38,299 bases of DNA from Syntrophomonadaceae bacterium (GTDB lineage: Bacteria > Bacillota > Dethiobacteria > DTU022): positions 1 through 38,299 of the forward strand of contig PWFM01000039.1 of assembly GCA_003553895.1 (NCBI GenBank). Reading direction: 5' to 3'. A model generated the notes under the pieces. That model was not told the origin of the DNA. It did not search any database and was given only the letters and a program-made list of their open reading frames with translations. A program made the position numbers and the translations under genes. Position 1 is the first letter of the stretch, and every line of letters starts with the position of its first letter. Below are positions 1 through 8,754 of the stretch, one piece after another.

Positions 1-1
1 A

Positions 2-559
2 CTCCGCAAGGAGATCATAAAGTTTAGAGACCGCTTTACCGGGGCAGAAATTGCTGAAAAAAGCGCCCGCATTGCCCAAAACCTCTATTCGGTTCCGGCT
101 TACCGGGAGGCAAATGCGGTGATGTTCTTTATCTCTTTTGGCAGCGAAGTTGATACCGGTCCGATGATTAAAGAAACGATGAAACGGGGCAAGCAGGCGC
201 TTGCCCCTAAAGCTGTCCCTGAAACGAAAGAGCTGATTCCCTCGGAAATTTTTGACCCGGATCGGGATCTGGTTCCCGGGGCCTACAATATCCCGGAACC
301 GGGCCCGGAAACCCTGCGCCCCCGGGATCCCGAGATCATCGATCTATTAATAGTCCCCGGGGTGGGTTTTGATCTCGAAGGAGGCAGGCTGGGCTATGGA
401 GGCGGTTATTACGATCGCTTTTTTGAACGCCTCAGGCCCGGTGTCCCTCTGGTGGCCCTGGCCTTTGAAATGCAGATCAGGCCATATGTTCCTCTTGATC
501 AATGGGACCGGCGGGTTGACCTTATAATTACAGAAAAAAGAATCATTGCCGGAACTTGA
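2..559 (+). CDS. 5-formyltetrahydrofolate cyclo-ligase, 5' end truncated by window start
   Basis: Frame is open from position 2 upstream of the listed ORF (LRKEIIKFRDRFTGAEIAEKSARIAQNLYSVPAYREANAVMFFISFGSEVDT...). C-terminal motif DLLIVPGVGFDLEGGRLGYGGGYYDRFFERL is typical of the 5-FCL family. Confidence 0.93.
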   Translation, partial: LRKEIIKFRDRFTGAEIAEKSARIAQNLYSVPAYREANAVMFFISFGSEVDTGPMIKETMKRGKQALAPKAVPETKELIPSEIFDPDRDLVPGAYNIPEPGPETLRPRDPEIIDLLIVPGVGFDLEGGRLGYGGGYYDRFFERLRPGVPLVALAFEMQIRPYVPLDQWDRRVDLIITEKRIIAGT

Positions 560-594
560 TGAACTCTGAGCCGGCCTGCGCCCCCGGATAGTTC

Positions 595-1293
595 TTAACC
601 TTTTTTGCTTTTAGGCTGGTTCTTGAAGAACCCGTGAAATAGCATGTCGATGATTATATTAGCAATTCTATCCAGGTCCTGCTCTCTTTCATTAACCACT
701 TCCCAGATAAAACGATCGACCAGCAGTATATAGGCCTTTGCTCCCAGTTGAACATCGAATTCCTGGGCCAGACCTTTTTCCTGGGCATAAGTAAAGGAGC
801 GGGCGGAGCTTTCTATAAAATGGGCCTTTACTCCGTACCAGTGCCCGGATATTGAATCAGACTGGCCCAGCGCTTGCTGGTAGACTTTCATGATCGGACG
901 ATGCTGTTCCGCAAGGCGGAAAGAGGTTAAAATTAATTCGTAATAAGCGCTGCGGGCATCTTCCAGGGTTTTGGGGGCAAATGGTACTTCGAGCAGGTTG
1001 TAAAACTCAACCAGCACGTTGTCGACGACTTTGTTCAAAATATCGTCTTTGCCTTTAAAATGGCTGTATACTGTGCCGTAGCCCACCTTGGCCTGATCGC
1101 TGATTTTGGCTATCGTAGTTTTGGCATAGCCTTCTGTAAGGAATACATCCAGGGCAGTGTCCAGGATTAGCTTCCGCGTGATGCGGCTGCGTAAATAACG
1201 ACGTGGCCTCCTACTATTGTTTTTTTCCAAGGTCAAAGGAACCTCCTTCATCTTGTTAGAATAGCAATGCAACTTGCAACGATATTTTATCAT
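595..1293 (-). CDS. TetR/AcrR family transcriptional regulator; true start probably downstream of the ORF start, near the AAGGAGG motif
   Basis: N-terminal HTH: RKLILDTALDVFLTEGYAKTTIAKISDQAKVGYGTVYSHFKGKDDIL. Minus-strand ATGAAGGAGGTTCCTTTGACCTTGG suggests a TTG start after the SD. Confidence 0.9.
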   Translation of the reverse strand: MIKYRCKLHCYSNKMKEVPLTLEKNNSRRPRRYLRSRITRKLILDTALDVFLTEGYAKTTIAKISDQAKVGYGTVYSHFKGKDDILNKVVDNVLVEFYNLLEVPFAPKTLEDARSAYYELILTSFRLAEQHRPIMKVYQQALGQSDSISGHWYGVKAHFIESSARSFTYAQEKGLAQEFDVQLGAKAYILLVDRFIWEVVNEREQDLDRIANIIIDMLFHGFFKNQPKSKKG

Positions 1294-1423
1294 TTTATAA
1301 AAATATTTGCAAAGCTTAATTTTAGATAAAATTAGTTTTAATGGGCAGAAAAAAGTTACTTTTGCTTTTCACCCTTTGATTTAGTAAGATTGAAAAGGCA
1401 AATATTCCAGGCGGGGTAAAAAA

Positions 1424-2116
1424 ATGGCTATTTATGCGCTCGGCGATCTGCACCTTTCCCACGAAAAGGATAAACCGATGGACATATTTGGTCCTGAGTG
1501 GGAGAATCATACAGAAAAGATCAGAGAAAACTGGAACAGCCAGGTTGGCCGGGAAGACCTGGTTATTGTGCCGGGTGATATATCCTGGGCCATGCGCCTG
1601 CCGGAAGCTCTCCCGGATTTGCATTGGTTGTCGGGTTTGCCGGGGACAAAGCTTTTAATCAGGGGCAACCACGATTACTGGTGGTCTTCCATCGGCAAGG
1701 TCAGAGCCCGCCTTCCAGCCACTGTCTTTGCCCTGCAAAATGATCATTTTGCCTGGGAAGGGTGGGCCATATGCGGCACCAGGGGCTGGATCTGCCCCGG
1801 CGAAGAAGGATTTGACAATGACCAGGATCAAAAAATATATCTCAGGGAAGCCCAGCGCCTTCAGATGTCTCTCGACAGCGCCCGGGAAAAATCATTTCAA
1901 GATCTTATCTGCGCCCTGCATTTTCCGCCTTTTAACCGCAAAGGCCATGATAGCGCTTTTACTGACCTCCTGGAAGAATACGGTGTAAGGATCTGCGTCT
2001 TCGGCCATATCCATGACGAAGGCAGGAACCATATTTACCAGGGCCAAAGAAACGGGGTCGAATACCGTTTTGTGGCTGCGGACGGCAATAATTTTGCGCC
2101 GGTGCTATTGGTTTAG
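1424..2116 (+). CDS. Calcineurin-like metallophosphoesterase
   Basis: Motifs GDLHLS, VPGDISWA, IRGNHDYWW, ALHFPPF, FGHIHDEG. Confidence 0.9.
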   Translation: MAIYALGDLHLSHEKDKPMDIFGPEWENHTEKIRENWNSQVGREDLVIVPGDISWAMRLPEALPDLHWLSGLPGTKLLIRGNHDYWWSSIGKVRARLPATVFALQNDHFAWEGWAICGTRGWICPGEEGFDNDQDQKIYLREAQRLQMSLDSAREKSFQDLICALHFPPFNRKGHDSAFTDLLEEYGVRICVFGHIHDEGRNHIYQGQRNGVEYRFVAADGNNFAPVLLV

Positions 2117-2248
2117 AATGATGATTATGTTCTATTTTTCTCAAATTCCCGATTTATGAGCAGGATTTATCTATGATAACGAGAATAAATAAAGCAGGTA
2201 AAAACTAAGTTTTATACTTAGATAAGAAACAATAAGGAGGTAAGTGAT

Positions 2249-2740
2249 TTGAGCAGTGAGGCTGAGGTTGCGGCCGTCAACCAGGACATCGATTTGAGCC
2301 AGGTCGATTCGATTATCGAACCGTACCTGGGAAGGAAAGAAATGGTCATCCCAATTTTGCAAAAAGTGCAGGAACATTTCGGCTACCTGCCGCGCCCGGC
2401 AATGGAACATGTATCCCGCCGGATGCGTATCCCTCTTAGCCGTCTTTACGGTGTTACCACGTTTTATGCCCAGTTTAAATTAAAGCCCCGGGGGCGAAAC
2501 ATTATCAGGGTCTGTAAAGGCACGGCCTGCCACATCCAGGGCAGCCCGAAGATATCCGAAAGGATCGAGGAAATCCTGGATGTAGAAAGCGGCGACACTA
2601 CCGAGGACTTGAGGTTTACCCTGGAAGAAGTAGCCTGTATCGGGTGCTGCGCGCTGGCGCCGGTTATCATGATCAATGACGACCCGCATGGACGGTTAAC
2701 GCCGGACAAGGTTAAAGATATTCTGGAAAGTTATGAATAA
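2249..2740 (+). CDS. NuoE/HydC-like [2Fe-2S] subunit (NADH-dependent oxidoreductase 24 kDa-type)
   Basis: Thioredoxin-like [2Fe-2S] Cys pattern: VCKGTACHIQG...VACIGCCALAPVIMIND; RBS aaggagg upstream. Confidence 0.93.
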   Translation: MSSEAEVAAVNQDIDLSQVDSIIEPYLGRKEMVIPILQKVQEHFGYLPRPAMEHVSRRMRIPLSRLYGVTTFYAQFKLKPRGRNIIRVCKGTACHIQGSPKISERIEEILDVESGDTTEDLRFTLEEVACIGCCALAPVIMINDDPHGRLTPDKVKDILESYE

Positions 2741-2757
2741 AAATAGGAGGTATCCCG

Positions 2758-2937
2758 ATGGAGAAGTTTCTTGATCCTTGTTGTGAAAAATGCACCCATA
2801 GCAAGGACACTCCTTGTAAAGATTTTGTGGACTGCTGCGTGGAAGGTCCCATCTGCCATGAAAATCAAGAATGTGCCGATAAACGCAAAGCTATTATTGA
2901 AAAAGTAGCCCTGGACGAAAAATTTGTAATCAGTTAA
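2758..2937 (+). CDS. Small cysteine-rich protein (59 aa, 8 Cys); not in the supplied ORF track
   Basis: ATG 2758 to TAA 2935-2937, preceded by aataggaggtatcccg. Translation MEKFLDPCCEKCTHSKDTPCKDFVDCCVEGPICHENQECADKRKAIIEKVALDEKFVIS. Lies between the NuoE-like and NuoF-like genes. Confidence 0.8.
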   Translation: MEKFLDPCCEKCTHSKDTPCKDFVDCCVEGPICHENQECADKRKAIIEKVALDEKFVIS

Positions 2938-2971
2938 CGGACTTGACCAGGGAAAGGGAGGTTAGAGGCTA

Positions 2972-4789
2972 TTGTACGAGAAACACATAATGATTTGCGG
3001 AGCTACGGGCTGTCTGTCTTCGGGTTCAAACCAGATCGCGGAAGCTTTGACTGAAGAACTTGAAAGCCGGGGAATTAGAGATAAATACCGCCTGGTCATG
3101 GGAGGGTGCCCCGGATTCTGCGAGGTTGGCCCCATCATCGTGATTTACCCTGATGAAGTTTTCTACTGCCGCCTGAAGACAAAAGATATGGCCGAGCTGG
3201 TAGAACAGCACCTGATCGGTGGAGAAATAGTTGAACGCCTGCTTTACAAGGGCCCGGATGTGGACGCGCCGGCCCGTTTTTACGACACCATCCCCTTTTA
3301 TTCCAAGCAGAAATTTAATGTTCTGCGCAACAGCGGGGTTATTGACCCGGAGAGCATCGACGAGTATATTATGCGCGGCGGATACCGGGCCCTGAGACGC
3401 GCCCTCCAGATGGATTCTCAGGCCATCTGCGACGAAGTCAAGGATGCCGGTTTGCGCGGCCGCGGCGGCGCCGGTTTCCCGACCGGCATTAAGTGGGGTT
3501 TTACCAATAAAGCCCCCGGTCCCAAGAAGTATATCGTTTGCAACGCCGACGAAGGCGACCCCGGGGCCTTCATGGACCGCAGTATCCTCGAAGGCGATCC
3601 TCATGCCATCATTGAAGGGATGCTGATTGCCGGAAAAGCCTGCGGGGCCGATGAAGGATATATTTACTGCCGGGCTGAATACCCGTTAGCGATTAAAAGA
3701 CTCAGGGACGCCATCAAGCAGGCGGAAGATTACGGCCTGCTGGGCAGCAACATTCTTGACTCCGGCTTTAATTTTAAAATGAATATTAAAGAAGGGGCGG
3801 GAGCTTTTGTCTGCGGCGAAGAGACGGCGCTCCTGGCTTCCATTGAAGGGAAGAGGGGCATGCCCCGTCCCCGGCCGCCCTTCCCGGCCCAGGTGGGCGT
3901 ATTTGGCAAACCGACCACCATCAACAACGTGGAAACCTTTGCCAACGTTCCCCTGATTGTAAAAGAAGGGGGAGCAGAGGAATTTAAGAAAGTCGGGACT
4001 GAAGGCAGCAAGGGGACCAAGGTATTTGCCCTGGCCGGCAAAGTTCGCAATACCGGTCTGGTCGAAGTCCCCATGGGCATCACCATCGAAGAAATTATAT
4101 TCGATGTCGGCGGCGGTATCCAGGGCGGCCGGGAATTTAAGGCAGTCCAGGCCGGCGGGCCTTCAGGGGGATGTATTCCCCAGGACCTGATCAACCTGCC
4201 CATTGACTACGATTCCCTGACCCAGGCCGGAGCAATCATGGGATCCGGCGGCCTGGTGGTCATGGACGACCGGACCTGTATGGTCGACCTGGCCAACTAC
4301 TTCTTGAGTTTTACCCAGAAAGAATCCTGTGGCAAGTGCACCCCCTGCCGGGAAGGGACCAAGCGGATGCTTGAGATTCTCGACCGGATCACCGAGGGGG
4401 AAGGAAAGCCGGAAGACCTCGATACGCTGGACAGCCTGGCCCACAGTATCAAGGACAGCGCCCTCTGCGGCCTGGGGCAGACCTGCCCCAACCCGGTTTT
4501 AACCACGATTCGCTACTTCCGCCATGAATATGAAGAGCATATTAATGAAGGTTACTGCCGTTCCGGGATCTGCAAACCCCTGTTCCAGTACTTGATCGAC
4601 CAGGAGAATTGTACCGGCTGCCGGGCCTGCGTCAGGGTTTGCCCGGTGGAAGCGATCAAGGGCGAAAAGAAAGAGCCCCATGAAATCATCCAGGACCTGT
4701 GCACCCGCTGCGGCAGTTGTATAGAAAAATGCCGCCAGGATTGCATTATGATTACTCGTGTAGGGAGTGAAGCTGATGTCGGCAATTAA
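2972..4789 (+). CDS. NuoF/HydB-like flavoprotein subunit with N-terminal [2Fe-2S] domain and C-terminal 2x[4Fe-4S] ferredoxin domain
   Basis: TTG start after ggagg; GLRGRGGAGFPTGIKWGF (FMN site), ESCGKCTPCREG, and C-terminal CTGCRACVRVCPVEAIKG...CTRCGSCIEKCRQDCI. Confidence 0.94.
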   Translation: MYEKHIMICGATGCLSSGSNQIAEALTEELESRGIRDKYRLVMGGCPGFCEVGPIIVIYPDEVFYCRLKTKDMAELVEQHLIGGEIVERLLYKGPDVDAPARFYDTIPFYSKQKFNVLRNSGVIDPESIDEYIMRGGYRALRRALQMDSQAICDEVKDAGLRGRGGAGFPTGIKWGFTNKAPGPKKYIVCNADEGDPGAFMDRSILEGDPHAIIEGMLIAGKACGADEGYIYCRAEYPLAIKRLRDAIKQAEDYGLLGSNILDSGFNFKMNIKEGAGAFVCGEETALLASIEGKRGMPRPRPPFPAQVGVFGKPTTINNVETFANVPLIVKEGGAEEFKKVGTEGSKGTKVFALAGKVRNTGLVEVPMGITIEEIIFDVGGGIQGGREFKAVQAGGPSGGCIPQDLINLPIDYDSLTQAGAIMGSGGLVVMDDRTCMVDLANYFLSFTQKESCGKCTPCREGTKRMLEILDRITEGEGKPEDLDTLDSLAHSIKDSALCGLGQTCPNPVLTTIRYFRHEYEEHINEGYCRSGICKPLFQYLIDQENCTGCRACVRVCPVEAIKGEKKEPHEIIQDLCTRCGSCIEKCRQDCIMITRVGSEADVGN

Positions 4790-7223
4790 ATTAACCATAG
4801 ACGGACAAGAGATCGAGGTGGCTCCCGGTACGACGATTCTCGAAGCCGCCCGGCAGCTCGGGATCGACATTCCGACTTTTTGCCACGACCCCGAACTGCC
4901 CCCCAACGGGGCCTGCCGCATTTGCGTGGTCGAAGTGGAAAAAGCCCGGGCCCTGGTGGCTTCCTGTGTGGCTCCTGTCGGCCCGGACATGGTCGTCCAT
5001 ACCGAATCGGAGCGGGGGGTTAAGGCCCGGAAAAACAACCTGAGCCTGATGCTGGCCAATCACCCCCTGGATTGCATTACCTGCGAAAAAACTGGTGAAT
5101 GCAAGCTTCAGGATTATTGCTATCGTTACGGGGTAGCCAGCACCGAGTTTGAGGGTGAGGTTAAAAACCTGCCCTATGACGATACCAACGAATTTTTCCT
5201 GCGCGATATGAACAAATGTATCCTCTGCGGTATCTGTGTCGGTAAAGACCAGCTGGTAGTGGGGGCCGGCGCGATCGATTTTTCGAAGCGCGGGTTTACT
5301 ACCAATGTCAGCCCCGGATTTGAAGATCCGATCGAAGAATCATCCTGCGTTTTCTGCGGGATGTGCATAGACAACTGCCCGGTAGGGGCCCTGATTCCCA
5401 AGTATGTGACCGGCAAGGGGCGTCCCTGGCAGACCGAAAGCGTGCCTGCAGTATGCCCTTACTGCAGCCTTGGTTGTAATATAAACCTGCACGTCAAGGA
5501 CAATGAAGTAATCGGGGTCAGCCCCGTTATGGAAAGCCCGGTTAACCGCGGCCATCTCTGCGTGCAGGGCAAATTCGGCTGGGACTTCGTTCACAGCGGC
5601 GACAGGGTTACCGCGCCGATGGTGAAAACTAACGGGGTTTTCGTCGAAGTCAGCTGGGAAGAAGCGCTCGATTACATTGTTGACAATATTAAGGAAATCC
5701 AGTCCCGTTACGGGGCCGATGCCCTGATGGGCCTGAGTTCACCCAAGATCAGCAATGAAGAGAGCTACCTCTTCCAGAAGCTGGTCCGATCCCTGGGCAC
5801 CAACAACGTGGACAGCTACAGCAAACACTGCCACGCCTCTGCGGTGGACGGGATGATGGACGCTTTTGGCAATGCCGCCACCACCAACAGCATTAACGAA
5901 GTAGCGGCTACAGGTGCGGTCCTGGTCATCGGGTCCAACCCGGCGGAAAGCCATCCGATCCTTGACTACCGGGTTCGCGAAGCGGCCCGTAACGGCGCCG
6001 AACTTATCATTGCCACTCCCGACACGATCGGGCTGGTAGATGTATCAACGGCGTACCTGCCCCTTAAAGAAGGCACGGAAGTGGCCCTGCTGAATGCTAT
6101 GGCCAATGTTATTATCAGCGAAGGTCTGCATGACCAGGACTTTGTTGATAAGAGGACCGAAGGCTTTGCAGAGCTTAAAAAAGCAGTCGATCAATACAGC
6201 CCCGCTTACGCCGCCGGGATCACCGGGCTGGGCGAAGAAGAAATCCGTTCTGCCGCCCGGGCTTACGCTTCCGCTGAAAAAGCGGTAATAGTTAGTGATG
6301 CCTGCGCTGGTGAATATATCGGTGGCGCCGATTTTGTCCGGGCCCTGGCCAACCTGGCCATGCTGACCGGCAACGTGGGCAAAGAAGCGACCGGCGTCTA
6401 CGTGCCCTACGGGGAAAACAACCTCCAGGGTATGACCGACATGGGCGTGCTGCCCAACATCGCGACCGGTTACCAGCACCTCAAGGAGAAAGCGGTCCGG
6501 GATAAGTTTTCCAAAGCCTGGGGCGTTGAAATCAGCGAAACCCCCGGTATGACCGTTGCGGAAGCCTTTGCCGGAGGAAAGAATACCTCGATTAAGGCCA
6601 TGTATATCATGGGTGAAAATCCGGTAACCTGCGGAGGAGGAAGTCCGGAGGTGGTTGATTACCTGAATAACCTTGAATTCCTGGTAGTTCAGGACATCTT
6701 TATGACCGAAACGGCCGCTCTTGCCGATGTAGTGCTCCCGCAAGCGGCATTTGCTGAAAAGCTGGGCACCTATACCAACACCGAACGAAGGGTGCAGCTC
6801 AGCCAGCCCGCCCTGGAACCCCCGGGAGAAGTTTTTCCCGATTGGGCCGTCCTGGTCGAACTGGCCGAATGGCTGGGGTTTGAATGGGACTATGCCGGGC
6901 CGGAGGAAATATTTGAGGAAATAGCCTCCCTGACGCCCGACTACAGCGGGATCTCCTATCAACGTCTGGCCGAGGAGGGTCTGCAGTGGCCCTGTCCGGA
7001 CGCAGACCATCCGGGTACAAAGTTCCTGCACGAAGAGGAATTCAGCCGCGGCAAAGGACTCTTAAGCGCAGTGGCTTACAAGCCGGAAGCGCTGCCGGTC
7101 AAAGGCGGGCATGCCGCTGTTTCTACTACCGGCGCTTATCCCGTATGCCAGTGCTTGAGCGAGAGCCTGAGCAAGCGCTCTGTGATCAAGGCTTTTAAAC
7201 AGGCTGCCCTTTCCGGCAGTTAA
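4776..7223 (+). CDS. NuoG/FdhA-like molybdopterin oxidoreductase (formate dehydrogenase alpha-like; substrate uncertain)
   Basis: [2Fe-2S] CHDPELPPNGACRICVVEV; NHPLDCITCEKTGECKLQDYC; ferredoxin-like region; VCPYCSLGCNINL cluster motif; KHCHASA at the Cys/Sec site; GENNLQGMTDMG. ORF track start is 4767; an internal ATG (MSAIKL) lies at 4776. Confidence 0.9.
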   Translation: MSAIKLTIDGQEIEVAPGTTILEAARQLGIDIPTFCHDPELPPNGACRICVVEVEKARALVASCVAPVGPDMVVHTESERGVKARKNNLSLMLANHPLDCITCEKTGECKLQDYCYRYGVASTEFEGEVKNLPYDDTNEFFLRDMNKCILCGICVGKDQLVVGAGAIDFSKRGFTTNVSPGFEDPIEESSCVFCGMCIDNCPVGALIPKYVTGKGRPWQTESVPAVCPYCSLGCNINLHVKDNEVIGVSPVMESPVNRGHLCVQGKFGWDFVHSGDRVTAPMVKTNGVFVEVSWEEALDYIVDNIKEIQSRYGADALMGLSSPKISNEESYLFQKLVRSLGTNNVDSYSKHCHASAVDGMMDAFGNAATTNSINEVAATGAVLVIGSNPAESHPILDYRVREAARNGAELIIATPDTIGLVDVSTAYLPLKEGTEVALLNAMANVIISEGLHDQDFVDKRTEGFAELKKAVDQYSPAYAAGITGLGEEEIRSAARAYASAEKAVIVSDACAGEYIGGADFVRALANLAMLTGNVGKEATGVYVPYGENNLQGMTDMGVLPNIATGYQHLKEKAVRDKFSKAWGVEISETPGMTVAEAFAGGKNTSIKAMYIMGENPVTCGGGSPEVVDYLNNLEFLVVQDIFMTETAALADVVLPQAAFAEKLGTYTNTERRVQLSQPALEPPGEVFPDWAVLVELAEWLGFEWDYAGPEEIFEEIASLTPDYSGISYQRLAEEGLQWPCPDADHPGTKFLHEEEFSRGKGLLSAVAYKPEALPVKGGHAAVSTTGAYPVCQCLSESLSKRSVIKAFKQAALSGS

Positions 7224-7249
7224 AAGAGCGTTTTTAAATGGATCTGTGA

Positions 7250-7279
7250 ACAGCGCCCCCTTGAAGAAGGGGGCGCTGT
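7250..7279 (+). terminator. Perfect 13-bp stem / GAAG-loop hairpin after the NuoG/FdhA-like gene; no U-tract
   Basis: acagcgccccctt-gaag-aagggggcgctgt, exact inverted repeat. Confidence 0.6.
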
Positions 7280-7361
7280 CTGCAGGAAACCGTCCTCACC
7301 GCGCAGAATAAAACATACAACCAAACGCTTAGCATACTTGCGCCGGCAGGAGGGGGCTAAT

Positions 7362-8714
7362 ATGTCAAGATATCATTTTCCCGATCATTTCATCTGGGGA
7401 GCGGCCACTTCATCTTATCAAATCGAAGGGGCTCCCGAAGCTGACGGCAAGGGTGAATCAATCTGGGATCGGTTTACCCGGTCCGGTGGCAATATCCTGG
7501 ATAACGCCACCGGAGATATTGCCTGTGACCATTACCGGCGCTATGAAGAAGACGGGCAATTGATGGCCGGACTGGGCCTCCAGGCCTACCGTTTCTCTAT
7601 TTCCTGGCCGCGCCTCTTCCCGGAAGGCGGCGGCAGGCCGAACAAAAAGGGCCTCGATTTTTACCGGCGGCTGGTTGATCAACTGCAGGGCTTCAATATT
7701 GCCCCTTTCGCAACCCTGTATCACTGGGATTTACCGCAGGCCCTGCAGGACAAAGGCGGCTGGACCAACCGGGATACGGCCAAATATTTTGCTGAATATG
7801 CCGCTTTTACATTTGAAAACCTTGATCTGCCGGTCCGGGGTTGGATTACTATCAATGAACCGTGGGTTGCCGCCTTTCTGGGCCACGCCATGGGCCTCCA
7901 TGCTCCCGGCTGGACCGACTTCAACCTGGCCCTGGCCGCTGCTCATAACCTGCTGCTCGGCCACGGATTGGCGGCGCAAAGATTCAGGGAGCAGGGGCGT
8001 AAAGACGAAGAAATCGGGATAGCCCTTAACCTCGCGCCCATTCCCCCCTTTTCTGAATCTGAAGAAGACCGGGCTGCAGCCAGGCGGACGGACGGCTTTA
8101 TGAATCGCTGGTTTCTAGATCCCCTCCTGGAAGGCGCCTACCCCCAGGATATGGTCGACCTCTACAGGCGTCATTTTACACTGCCCCCGGTGGAGGAAGG
8201 GGACATGGAAATAATTGGCGGCCCGCTCGATTTTTTGGGGATCAATAACTATACCAGGCATGTAGTAAGGGCCGGCGATTCAGAAAGCGACTTGACCGGC
8301 AATTTTGTCAACCCTCCAGAAAGTGAATATACGGAGATGGGTTGGGAAGTATATCCGCGGGGCCTTTATGAGCTTCTAAGCAGGATTGGGCGGGACTACG
8401 GGCCTATTCCTCTTTACATAACCGAAAACGGGGCCTCCTTTCCGGATCAGCTGGAAGAGGACGGAACCGTAAATGACCAGGCCAGGATTAACTACCTGCA
8501 AAGTTATATTTTTGAAGCATGGCAGGCGCTCGAAGAAGGAGCCCCTCTCAAGGGCTACTTTGTCTGGTCGCTTATGGATAATTTTGAATGGACTTTTGGC
8601 TACAGCAAGCGTTTTGGCCTCATTTATATTGATTACCAAACCCTGGAACGGCGCTGGAAAAATAGCGCTTACTGGTACAGAAAGGGGATCAGCCGAAACG
8701 GCCTTGACTTATAA
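7362..8714 (+). CDS. Beta-glucosidase, glycoside hydrolase family 1
   Basis: MSRYHFPDHFIWGAATSSYQIEGA; TINEPW (acid/base) and YITENGASF (nucleophile) motifs; RBS aggaggggg before ATG 7362. Confidence 0.96.
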   Translation: MSRYHFPDHFIWGAATSSYQIEGAPEADGKGESIWDRFTRSGGNILDNATGDIACDHYRRYEEDGQLMAGLGLQAYRFSISWPRLFPEGGGRPNKKGLDFYRRLVDQLQGFNIAPFATLYHWDLPQALQDKGGWTNRDTAKYFAEYAAFTFENLDLPVRGWITINEPWVAAFLGHAMGLHAPGWTDFNLALAAAHNLLLGHGLAAQRFREQGRKDEEIGIALNLAPIPPFSESEEDRAAARRTDGFMNRWFLDPLLEGAYPQDMVDLYRRHFTLPPVEEGDMEIIGGPLDFLGINNYTRHVVRAGDSESDLTGNFVNPPESEYTEMGWEVYPRGLYELLSRIGRDYGPIPLYITENGASFPDQLEEDGTVNDQARINYLQSYIFEAWQALEEGAPLKGYFVWSLMDNFEWTFGYSKRFGLIYIDYQTLERRWKNSAYWYRKGISRNGLDL

Positions 8715-8754
8715 AAGAGTTTTGCAATCAAGCTGAAAACAGGAGGAAAAATAA

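Noticed and set aside
6045-7031. Long minus-strand ORF (328 aa) antisense to the NuoG/FdhA-like gene
   Set aside because: No recognisable domain and fully covered by a strongly supported plus-strand gene; typical shadow ORF of GC-rich coding DNA. The same applies to 25176-26078 (-), 11726-12727 (-) and 13144-13893 (-).
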